Positions 12,112 to 23,085 of a DNA stretch of 64,000 nucleotides are shown here, one piece after another. The notes beneath the pieces were generated by a model. That model saw only the letters and a program-made list of their open reading frames with translations. It was not told the DNA's origin and made no database searches. Position numbers and translations under genes: made by a program. The DNA is from Pomacea canaliculata. Its lineage: Eukaryota; Mollusca; Gastropoda; Architaenioglossa; Ampullariidae. The stretch spans positions 361,501 through 425,500 of the forward strand of contig NC_037598.1 of the NCBI RefSeq assembly GCF_003073045.1, read 5' to 3'. The stretch's first letter is position 1. Each line of letters starts with the position of its first letter.

Positions 12112-15110
12112 AAAAAGATGGCCGCTCCTTGTAGTGCGACGTCTGCAGCTCTCTTTTCTACTTGGCATTTTTTTTTTTTCATCGTTTTCGTCTGCCCCTG
12201 TGTCGGGTGGTGGTTGAGTGATAGACTTGGGTGTCGAACTGTGTGTAGTAATGATGATCTGCGCTCAGTCTCGTTAGGCTTGTGTTTTTTTCATTTTGGA
12301 TGGATGTGACCGTTACCACTAGCAGACAATATTAAGATGGCGGTCAGCTTATTTAATGCTGGTCCCCGGCTTCATTACTCCGCGAGCTCATGCTTCGTCC
12401 TCGTTCATCTCCCTCTGTTATCCGGAGTTTGAGGGCGCTGCATGTCGACATTACACGGCTCCCTCCACTTCGTAAATCAAGACGGAGAGGACGCACAGGC
12501 GGTGTGAAGCGGAGACAAGAAGTTTCGTCTCGACGATCGACGCAGGTCTCCACCTCTTCCTTCTATCCTGCTATCCAATGTCCAGTCGTGGCAAGACTGA
12601 TGAGCTTGAGGCGTGGGTACACAACTTTCGACAGTTCAGGGATACTTGTTTGTTGGCGTTTACAGAAACATGGCTCCACGAAGGTGACGCAGAGCTGGAC
12701 ATCTCCGGTTTCTCTGGCCCGTTGCGATTAGACAGATCTGCTACAAGGACTGGCAAGGCGTGTGGCCGCGGATCTGTTTCTATGTCAACAACAGGTACTG
12801 TAATACGGTTATTGTTCGTGAAAGGATGCGTACTTGCCACCTTGAACTTCTCACGATTTCGCTTCGCCCCCTTTACCTCCCGAGAGAATTCCCCCAGCTG
12901 TTTTTCACCCTTGTGTATATTCATCCCAGGCCAAATGTTTCCAATGCGTTACGGTGCATCGCAGATGTGACTCACAATGTCGACTCGATTTGTCCTGATG
13001 CTCCTAAGTTTATATCAGGAGATTTCAACCACTGTGACCTAACATCCGTTCTTCAGACCTACGACCAGTATGTGACATGTCCTACTACCCTGAGTCAGAC
13101 AACACTCGACTTTGTTTACGGAACTGTACCACATGCTTACAGATCTCTACCCTTGCCCAGGCTGGGTGCGTCCTATCATCTAAGTGTGCATCTGGTACCC
13201 GTTTATAAGCCTGTGTTCAGACGGATACGCCGGACAATTCATTCCACTAGATGCTGGACTGCAGACAGTGTTGCAAGCTTACAAGGCTGTTTTGAATGTA
13301 CTAACTGGGATGTCTTTTTAGAAGCATGTCCTAATCTGGACGACTTAAGAAAACACCATCTCTTCATATATCACCTTTTGTGTCGATTGAACCATTCCAT
13401 CAAAACAACAAACCTTGGGTGACCAAGAGCCTGAAAGCGGTGCTTAACAAAAAGAAACATGTGTTCTTCACGGGTTCTGTCCACGACAGAAAATTGGTAC
13501 ATAGAAAGGTCCATGATGCTATCCGTTGGGTCAAGGTGCAACACAAGTTCCAAAATCGAGTCTCAGTTTGCTACAGGTAACATCTGAGTAGCTTGGCAGG
13601 TACTCAGCAACATGGCCAATATTGACGATCGGAGTAAGCGGTCGAAAGCCAAAATCTCGATCTCAGGCGTTGACAGTACGGCCATGCCTAATGCTCGGAA
13701 TGATTTCTTTGCTCGTTTCGAGACTCATGAGTTCTCAGTTCAAATTAAAGATGTGCTTAGTTCTCTTCACCCTGTACAGAAGGTTGAGATTTGTCATGAA
13801 CAAGTTGTGGAGCTGTTTCAGCGAGTGAATATTCGCAAGGCCTCCGGTCCGGATGGTATTTGTGGCAGGACATTACGTTTCTGCGCGCAGAAAGTTTCAG
13901 CTCGGCATCTCAATGACTTTAGACCAGTGGCCTTAACATAGTTAGTCATGAAAGTATTTGAGACAATCATCAAGGCATTGATTCTTAAAGCCACTAACAG
14001 TTGTCTTGATCCCTTGCAATCCCTTGCAATTTGCATACCAGTCCAAACGAAGTATTGATGATGCTAACCTATTCATCTTCCACACTTTACTCAAACACCT
14101 GGAGAATCCTCAAGCCCATGCTCGACTGTTGTTTGCTGATTTCTCGTCGGCCTTCAACACTATTCAGCCACATATCCTAGCTAGAAAACTTCTAGATGAG
14201 TTTTCCCTGGAACATCAGCTGGTGTCATGGATCATTAACTTCGTGGTTGACAGGCAGCAACGAGTTCTTGTCAATGGCACTTTTTCCGACTTAATCACCA
14301 CGTGCACCGGCTCACCTCAGGGCTGTGTTCTCGCCCCGCTTCTGTTTATTCTGTATACCAACAGTTGTCGCAGTCACCATGAGGGTCAACATCTTGTCAA
14401 ATTCTCTGATGACACTGCACTGCTGTCTCTCCTTAGCGGGCGAGTGCATACCCACGGTGTAGCTTTGGAAGAATTCATTGTTTGGTGCGATGACAACTTT
14501 CTAGAACTTAATGTAAGACGAAAGAGATTGTTTTTGATTTTCGTCGGAATTCTTCATGTTCCGTGTGTGTCATCCATGACAAGGAGGTGGAAATTGTTTA
14601 TGCTTTTAAACACCTGGGCACCATCTTCAATAGGCGACTTTGCTGGGATGTCAACACTCAACATGCTGTGAAGAAGGTCAACAACGCCTCTTCCTTCTCC
14701 GGAAGCTGAGGTCTTTCTCTGTCTCCCACCAATTTCTTCAGCTTTTCTACAGATCGCACGTAGAGAGCATACTGTCCTTCTCGTTTATTTGTTTTTACAA
14801 CAGTTTATCAGTGAAGGACAAAAGCAGCCTACATCGTGTGGTATCCACATGCTTCAAAGTCATTGGGTCAACTCCGAGTTCTCTTCAGGCTCTGTATAAT
14901 AGGCGGACTCTTCTGAAGGTGTCTGCCATCCTTCGTGATGACAGGCATGCTCTGTCGACAGAAATTGTCAGACTCCCGTCGGGCCGCCGAATTTGTGTGC
15001 CTGCATGCAGGACAACCAGACTGCGGCTGTCTTTTTTTGTTTCAGCAGTGCGACGTTTGAATGGGTTATGAATGAGACATGAATAGTTTTGTGCATACAA
15101 TTGTGTATGA
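12112..15110 (+). mobile_element. L2/CR1-like non-LTR retrotransposon, degenerate
   Basis: Pieces of one long retrotransposon polyprotein run along the plus strand in shifting frames. They include an endonuclease start (AFTETWLHEG, near 12,650-12,690), an endonuclease core (FISGDFNHCDLTSVLQTYDQ, 13,010-13,070), a linker (NNKPWVTKSLKAVL), a reverse transcriptase start (RKASGPDGICGRTL) and the RT core (ADFSSAFNTI, TGSPQGCVLAPLLFILY, KFSDDTALL). A C-terminal part ends at the stop near 15,071. The endonuclease motif usually reading SDH is SYH here. About 45 residues of RT are missing near 13,890, and there are several frameshifts. The copy is dead. The 5' limit comes from comparison with F-box copy C, and the 3' limit is uncertain. 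Confidence 0.85.
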
Positions 15111-15450
15111 CAACTTAGAACTCACCAACACACATCCAGGCCTGACAAGATGGGGGGTCAGGGGGGTCTGCTGTAGTCTTGCCCGCGGCTGTGAAGTGGG
15201 CCCGGCCTTGGTTAATGGATTTTTTCCCCCGTTTCTTTGTATTTGTAAAGAAGGTTTGGAAGAAACATCCAAGCATTACACATGCAGATGTTGAGTTTCA
15301 AGTCATAGTATACAATTTCCAGGCCTGAGTTATGGCATACTTCGGGTGGGAATCAGAGTCAGCGGACAGTGGCATCATATTCTCGCTGGACGTGCTTGTA
15401 GTCGGACGGCAGCTGGACACCGACGATTCATCACACATGAACGTCTAGAA

Positions 15451-15650
15451 CAGGAGTGGGCAATTAATTTTCCCAAGGGGCCGTATGAGAAATTGGGATG
15501 GTTTTAGAGGGCCGGACTAATATAGTTAACTCAGTTTTACCCAATACTGTCTATGTAAGATATATACTGGCGGGCGGGCCAGCTGGCGGGCCAGTCAATG
15601 ACAGGAAGCGGGCCGGATCCGGCCCGCTGACCGGGCTTTGTCCAGGTCTG
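15451..15650. mobile_element. hAT-type MITE with 8-bp target duplication
   Basis: This 200-base element starts CAGGAGTGGGCAATTAATTT and ends in the complementary form (tttgtccaggtctg). It has the GGCCGGATCCGGCCCGC block typical of a widespread hAT-derived repeat group. It is flanked by 8-base repeats gtctagaa (15,443-15,450) and gtctagag (15,651-15,658) that differ at one base. There is no coding capacity. Confidence 0.9.
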
Positions 15651-15658
15651 GTCTAGAG

Positions 15659-17900
15659 GAACGGTTGTGCTTTGAGATTACTGGAGTTATGTGCCACTAG
15701 GAGGCCATGCAAGCAGCTCGGGATTGACAGTGAAGAGATATATGTGAATGATGTGTGGCCACTCTGTGAACCGATATGATGAGACTCCGTACCTGGGGCT
15801 GCAGCCATCAAGGCGAGAGGTCAAAGGTTTTTCGTAGTTACATTAACGACACAGTAAAACTTTCTCTTCTAGTTTCTTTATCACCAAACAAACTACATTA
15901 GTTCCCACCAGGCGTGGGCAAAGTACGGCCTGTGGATACCTTTCGACTGGCTGTGAAATACACTTGTTTTCATTTTTTTTATAAATCAGCCTAGGTTTAT
16001 TTGATTGAAATTTTTTTCATCAAGTACAGCACCGTTAAAAATCACCAATCCGTGACATTCTTACACAAATAATTTACAAAGATAATGTCTGTAATACTAT
16101 TATAGGCAATAAACATTAACACATCATTGCATAAAATAGAAAATGTAATATAAAAGTTTACGTTTTTAAAATAAAATAATATATCATCTCGCTTGAATTA
16201 TACAATAGGATCTTGGAAACTTTATAAGTACGCATTTTCTTAAAGACTTGTTACAAACACAATAAACCTTTGATGTTTTTGTTTGAGACAGAACTCTAAC
16301 AGTGAGAGGTATAGGATCAATACAACTAGAAACCTAGAAATGAGTTGTTCTCTTCACAATTTCCGAGTAAACTACAGTTTACAGATAAGTCAAAACAAAG
16401 AATGTTTTGTGAATGTTGTCAGCGTCTTGTTTAGAAAAAAAAATCATTTAACCGATTCTTACATGTGTCAAAGAACACAAGCACAAGTTACAAGCAGTGA
16501 AGGTTTGTGGACACGCACACTTCACTCGGCGTATAGTGGATAAGGGAGACAACTAATTCAAAAAGGTTTCTCTTCTCATTTTGTTTGCTTCGGTTCATTC
16601 CCTTAGGAAGACAAGATTTTTAGTTATCTTTTGCCTTATGAGGAAAGCAGGAAAATGATTTATAAAAAAGTTTATAATGATTGTAAATGACACATGAAGT
16701 AACATATCTAAACAGTCATCTGTGCAGTGCTGAGGGAGTCACTATGTGTACTGAGTACCTGGTCAAATATTGGACAAGCAATGTTGAGACATTTTTTCTC
16801 GATTATATTGTTTGGCGGTAGGGTTATTTCCCCCTAGCCTAATAACTACTATTTCACATGTGCAAACAAAGTTCAGTCAGAAAATATCAATTACGAAATC
16901 ACGTGCACGTACATTACAGGGGTACATCTAGTAGACAGACACTCGTGCAATATGAAGTAATGATTCATTATTTGGATAGGCATTTGTTGTCTGACTGGTG
17001 TTTGCTGCACAACGAAGCACTGGAGAAACAAATATACATTTTTGTGTCTGATGGTTGTCACAGATACATATATAGAAACCCTTCGTGAAATATACTTTCA
17101 ATGAGAAAGGCTACTGATAAGTATTTTACTTTGAAAAGTAAAATAAAGAATATTATTGAAGAAGAGCTGCGGACTTTCTTTGATTACATCATCAGACACC
17201 TGGATGTCACACTAAAAAATGAAATTGCAGAAGAACCATGTGAGCAGTTATCTTTTTAACTACACTTTTGGACACTTCATGCCTATATATAGACCGAAAA
17301 CAAACATTGAAATTGATGTTACCTCCATTGCCCTTTTGTCACAGTCTCATTCACCAAAGAGATGATGTTTGAATCAGGCAGAGCAAGTGGTGCTTGTTTT
17401 TCTCGAATGTCGGACGAACATGTGAATATATCATGCTGTATAACCCAAATATCCAACAAATAACATTACTCAAACTTCATTCGGATCATTTATTAAGTAC
17501 CTAGTAAACTTTTTCGGAGATAGAAGCGATTAAAAATGTCATTTCATCGGATGTAAACAAAGTACAACAATAAGACTTCTGAGGACAAAGTTCTGACCAT
17601 GACAAAGACTTCTAGACTGATTCCATCTTCAATCACTGACTTTCGCGCCCTCTAAAGAAAATGTGTAACTGTGAGCATCCTCACGTATTCATATACTTGT
17701 TAAATAAAGTGTGTAAACTGTGAGTTTATATAGTTTCACACAGATATATACTTTCTAAATTAAATGTGTTATCAAAGATGTAACCCATGGTATGTGTTCT
17801 ACAGAAGTCTGATCATTGACAGCTTTATTTTTACCGACTAAGACATCAGCGTGCTCTTCTAATCACTTCGTGGTCCTGTTTGATTGTCTTACAATCATTT
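15659..17900. other. Spacer: hAT end fragment, then duplicated intergenic block
   Basis: Positions 15,909-15,960 resemble the left end of a hAT element (CAGGCGTGGGCAAAGTACGG) with no matching right end nearby. From about 16,330 to 17,860 the sequence is the second copy of the block at 6,850-8,390. No gene is seen. Confidence 0.6.
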
Positions 17901-17934
17901 TTTCACACTTTAATTTTTTTCAAGAAGCTTGGTC

Positions 17935-20406
17935 TTACATAAATATTTGAAGATCGAGACTGTCCAACTGTCGAATGCCTTCTTCCAGTGCATTGGATGA
18001 TGCCAAACTGCTGACATAGATTCCTCCCACTCGCAGCTTTATCTTCCCTAAACAACAAGACAACAGACAATCATCTACACACCTAGCTTTTTCGCTTTGG
18101 GGTGAAAACTCAAACCTAAATTCATAATTTACAAACTAAATTCAGAAAACGCAATCCTAGTCCGGGCTACATACACAGTTACTTTAACTTTCTATCTAAC
18201 ATTCCCTTATCTTTTGAATAAAGTGTGGCTGATATAAATATTTAAATGTTTGTGCCTCTGTGTGTGTGTGTGTGTGTGTCCTATACGCACCAAATGTGTC
18301 AGGAGTAATTCTTTGGATTCCAGCAATGCACAAGTTATTTTTTTGTGCGTTCGGGATATGTTGCTCATATGGAATTCTACATTTTAGGATGTTATTACCG
18401 TCTCCATAAGAAACATCACGAAAACACACACACACTTAGCCACCTATACACGTGTTCACCTCGCTCGGTACTGCCGCTGCAGGCACTGATGGCTGTCGCT
18501 GTTTCCAGATCGAGAACGATGTTCTTCAGTGAGATGGAGGCCAGTCTGGGACACTTGTTCACTAGGTTCACCAGAGCTGGGCCATAGCACCAGCTTCCCC
18601 GCACCACAGACGACAACTCCAGGAAAGCTGGCCGACAGAGCATGGACACAAGGCATTTACATCCACTCTAATTGTTTTGTGGTGGAGGATAATAAATAAG
18701 TTTTATAATGCACTAACTGCGCATATACATATATACTAAAGATCAACACACACACACATTTTACCTCACGTAATCAAAAAAGATTTCCAAAGAAACCACT
18801 CCAAAGAATTACATACTGCTAAGCGACCGGATCAATTAGAGATGGTGGATTGTTGTTAGGATGGCACTAGGCCTGTGGATATGTCTACAAACTCTTCTCA
18901 GCACAAGCTCCTGTGCCTCCAGTCTAACCACTCACCCACCCACAAACATACATTCGCTACAGGATCCACGAGATGATTTTATAGCGAATTAAGAGAAAGT
19001 CTGTTTACCTAGGTAGTTTCCGAATTGATTGGCCATCGTGTCGAGGTAACAATTTACAACAGGCGTGATGGTGTTCAGACTGGAGACATCGACAATGAGT
19101 CCCTCGACGGGTATTTGAATCAGATACATGCTCTGGTTCATGAGGTAGCTACATACGCTATCCCCCACCATGAGCCACAACACGACCCGCAAGTCAGGGT
19201 TCTTGTCCACAACTTCATTCCAAATCAGCAGGGAGAGATGGTCTTTAAGATAGGGTTGAACACTAAAATCAAACAAAATCGTAAGCCGTCTCAGGAGAGG
19301 GCAGGCAAACACCAGGGTCTTGATTATCTCATCGGTCAGATGCTCGAATGTGATTTCGATATGCTCTAGATACGAAAATCGTTCTATGGCTTTAACGAAA
19401 GCCCTGCCTGGTGTGGCGGTTATATGCAACATTTTTGTCAGAGACAAGCGCTTGACTTTGCTCTCGCCTGCCTCCTCATCTGTGGCAGCAACCGCCATGA
19501 GCAGCCTCCCGCTGCTAGGCTTCGACAGCAGCTCCAGAGATGTGAAGCTGACTTCCTCTAAAAATCTTCTCTGACGTGTCAGAAATTTACATAGGTCACA
19601 GATGACACGACTTTTCCAGTCTTTACTAGCATTGTAATACTTGAAACCCGAGAAAGAGAAACTTCTCAGTGTCATGGCATGAGGCAAGGCTCGCAACAGT
19701 TTGGACACTGAGCTGAGAACAGCGTTTGCCTGAGGCGCATAAACAGTTTGTGGTCCTTGTGCTCTTCTTTCCAAGTTGAGTACAAGGTGTCTGACATGGA
19801 GGTACAATCTGGAGTCTTTGTGACCAAAAAATGAAATGGTGTTTCTCCAGTTCCAGCCAGGATGGACAGTGACCTCGACCTTGTGCCACATGGAGGGCAC
19901 AGAGATGATTGCCTCTCTCCATCTTTTACAGACTTGACAGCAGGAACCCCTATCTTTATTGGACAGTTCCCTGAGCACAAATAAACGACATAATAATTAG
20001 TGCTGATAATATTTAATAAGCAAAGTATCGCAATCAGATAATGGTGCGTTTTCTGGATTTCAGTTGTTGTTGTTTTTGTTGTTGTTGTTGAAGTTGTTGT
20101 TGAAGTTGTTGAAGTTGTTGTTGTTGAAGTTGTTGTAAAATAGTATCTTGAAAAACTGTCCACTACATCTCACAGGTGACAGCAGCCATGTATGGAGCAT
20201 CAACGTCAAGCAAAGACTTGGGGACCGAAAGACGGAGAAATAAATAAGGGATGACAGGCTTTGTTTGTTTATTTGTGTTTAATGCCGTGCCAGCAGCTAG
20301 GACTATATCACGGCAAGGATGATAGGCTACAGAGTAAGTACCTGAAGATGATGACAAGAAGCTCTATGGGCAGCTCGTTGAAAGGACCAGTGACACCCAC
20401 CTCCAT
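17935..20406 (-). CDS. F-box protein, FBXO33-like (copy C, intact)
   Basis: This is the only unbroken member of the triplet. Its exons on the minus strand are 20,406-20,342 (65 bases), 19,970-19,009 (962), 18,627-18,460 (168) and 18,047-17,935 (113), giving 436 codons with the stop. Introns have GT-AG ends and agreeing phases. The F-box covers about residues 10-45 (LPIELLVIIF, then ELSNKDRGSCCQVCKRWR). Residues about 190-435 look like degenerate leucine-rich repeats (LEHIEITFEHL, LVNKCPRLASISLKNI). The exon 3 start (after GTCGGCCAG) was chosen because it alone keeps the frame, and the resulting junction NYL-A-FLELSSVVRG resembles FBXO33. The expected role, from the family, is substrate recognition in an SCF ubiquitin ligase. 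A possible poly(A) signal ATTAAA follows the stop at about 17,915. The exact orthology is inferred by eye. Confidence 0.85.
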
Positions 20407-22850
20407 GTTTACTGACGTCTTATTGCTTGAATGACATCACACGTGACTAGTATTTTGTTTTCACGGAAAGACGTCACAGTACATGTTATCTTGTGCGTCA
20501 CTAGTCGCTCCCTCTCTCTTTCTCACATAGACAAGCACACAGACAAAGATACACATACCTGAGTACATTTACACAATACAATAGGCATACATGTACGAAC
20601 AAATAAACAAGCACACAAAAACATTCTCTCTCTCACACAAAGACATACAAGTTAACACACATATTCACACACACACACACACGCACGCACACAGACACAC
20701 AAACACGCAGACTTACACTGACACATTCACTCTCACACGTATACACACAGACACAGGACTAGACATCACACACACCTCCTAATCCTCCATCTTCTAATGT
20801 TCTGCACTAATTAGACTTATTTATTTTATTTTATTTTTTTTTTGTTTTACCCTTTAAATGCTAGTCATACCTGACGGAGAGGCGAATGCCCACGAACGAA
20901 ATTTTTACCGGTGTTTTAGGTCAAAAATCAGAAATTAAGAAAAAAAAAATTTACGGAATTTAGAAAAACATGAAGTATTAAAAAACCATATATTATAAGT
21001 ATATAAATTAGAATTTAAATATTACTTCCTGTTTTTTTTTTCCCCTTCTGTTGTTTGAGCACAAATCCATGTCGAATTGAGTAACCGGCAACGAATGTCA
21101 ACATGGCGCTTCATCAACCAAAAACTTCGCCTACTTTCAAAGATAACAAAATATTTAATTTGTTGACTGCGTCATCCGTTGAAGGGAAGTTATCCATATT
21201 TGAACAATTCCTTAAGGTTCCAGTGTTGCCTCCCTTATGTATTCATTTACGCGCAGGGTTATAAACTCAGACTACTGTGGTGACAGCAATGGATCCCCCC
21301 AAGGGTGTCGGATACGAAGGCAGGCGCTAGACTACCCGGTGTGCTTCCGGTAGCTGCACCTCTCCCTGTGCTTCTCCTTGTCATGAGGGAGAGCAAGTTC
21401 CGTTTGCTTTTGGCAGACGACAGACCAGCATCTGGCTTCAGTTCTGCCAATTGTTTTTTTAACAGCTTTACTTTTTACACACGTCTTTTCAAGTCAACAC
21501 GATTATATGTACGCGTTTTTCATTCAATGGTTACAAGATTTTTATGTAGTCACCATATTATGTCTTGTTTGAATCTTTCAGACTGGCCCGCAACAAGAGA
21601 ACTTTGTCCACCCCTGGGGTAAACTGAATGTGTCAGCACTGCCCAGGTGTAAACACCTGTGTGAAAATATTTATCCTGAGATGTTGCCTACATTTTTAAA
21701 TGCCTAACATAGGCAATTTGTGAGTATATCTGAAATACTCCTTTTCATTTTATTAAAATAATAATTGTGTGTTTGGAGAACAGACACTAGTACACAAACA
21801 TTCGTCAATACACTCAGTGCTCGCTCATGTAAAGCTCTCAGTCACAGACCAAACCAGTTTCTCTGGTTAAAAATAAAATTAATTATAAAATTAATAAAAT
21901 TAAATGACCCTTCTTATCTTTATTCACATTTACCAAATTCCTAGCTATCTGCATTCATCAGAGGAAAACAGTTATGCAAAAATGTAAACAACATACAAAG
22001 GTAAATAATACTGTTTATTTGTTATTGTGAGGTAACTGACTGATAACAGTTCATTTGAGAAAACAAAGACGTTTGCAAAATATGTAAGTCTTCAAAGGTC
22101 TTTTTTCTTTGTTAAAGAACACAATCCCCAGGGTGTAACCTGGTTCATATTGAGATCTTCCATGTACAGTAATAGATAGTAAAAACAGTAACAACGAAAG
22201 TTCTGGTGAAAACCTTGTTTGTCAGAAGTGTGTTAGGAGTGCTGTTAAATACAAACACAACACATCTTTTGTTTGCCGCAATATGGCATAATATGACCAC
22301 TGGAATCTGAGTGTGTGTGTATATATATATATAAATTTAACAACACTAACATTTAATGTAAACTTGGAAATTTCATTTTCAATGAGAAGATTTCTGGTTA
22401 TTTGTGTACACTATAAACGATCGAGTTTTGTCATTAAAAAAGTAATAAAAAAAGGCAAACGCTATATAAAGGTAAATAATACTGAATTTCTGGTACAGTA
22501 AAGTACCTGGCTGATACCATTTCACCTAAAAAGAATTAAAAGATGTTTGCAAAAGATGTAAATATACAAAGGTCTTCTTTTCTTTTTAAGGAAACAAAAT
22601 CCCCAAGATGTAACTTGGTTCACATTGGAATCATCCAGGTGGAGTAATAGAGGGAGAGAGAGAAATAGAGAGACTGTGACACTGCAATACAATGAGAGAC
22701 ATAGAGAGAGAGAGACTGCAACACTGTAATGCAGAGGGAAGAAATATTGTCACTGAGGTCGACTGAAGGGACACACATGCTACATATTGTAATTGTTACA
22801 TACTTATCAACACAGCTAGATATATACTTTACACTTATCCTCTATTGATT
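20407..22850. other. Upstream flank of copy C, repeats, no recognised gene
   Basis: Positions 20,450-20,830 match the upstream flanks of copies A and B and end in CA-rich runs. Near 21,060-21,210 there is a dispersed repeat also found inverted at about 45,450-45,575 (shared tacaaatccatgtcgaattg-like core). Positions 21,581-21,616 look like the right end of a hAT element (actttgtccacccctg). Two related segments at about 22,012-22,180 and 22,470-22,650 are tandem duplicates that recur near 32,050-32,225 (core atccccaagatgtaacttgg). A (TA)n run lies near 22,318. No coding region is supported. Confidence 0.55.
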
Positions 22851-22860
22851 GAGGTGACCA

Positions 22861-22940
22861 CTAGAAGACCAATGAACATAAGATGCTGCTTGGCAACCAG
22901 GTGGTCGACAGTCGTGCGGCGTTGTTATTATTAGACGATA
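22861..22940 (-). pseudogene. Duplicate terminal exon of mucin-like gene 1 (degenerate)
   Basis: This is a second copy of the last exon of the gene at 23,086-24,745, with the same acceptor (TGTTTTCAG|TATCG) and phase. It encodes SSNNNNAARLSTTWLPSSI and then, after a one-base deletion, LCSLVF and a stop instead of the hydrophobic tail. It lies in a tandem duplicate (about 22,850-23,060) that also carries intron 2 and the last 38 bases or so of exon 2. It could be a leftover or an alternative last exon. Confidence 0.75.
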
Positions 22941-23085
22941 CTGAAAACACAAATAAGATATAACAGAAATCTAGAGAATAAACAATATTTACAAAAACAT
23001 TATGCTATTAATTGTACGTTATTATGGGTTATGACCTGTAGTATTTGTCGCTGATGAACTTGTTGCAACTTTACACACTTTACAC

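Noticed and set aside
15909..21616. A single 5.7-kb hAT transposon carrying F-box copy C between a left end at 15,909 and a right end at 21,616
   Set aside because: The 8 bases flanking the two ends (gttcccac and gggtaaac) do not match, and the terminal sequences differ, so these are separate fragments.
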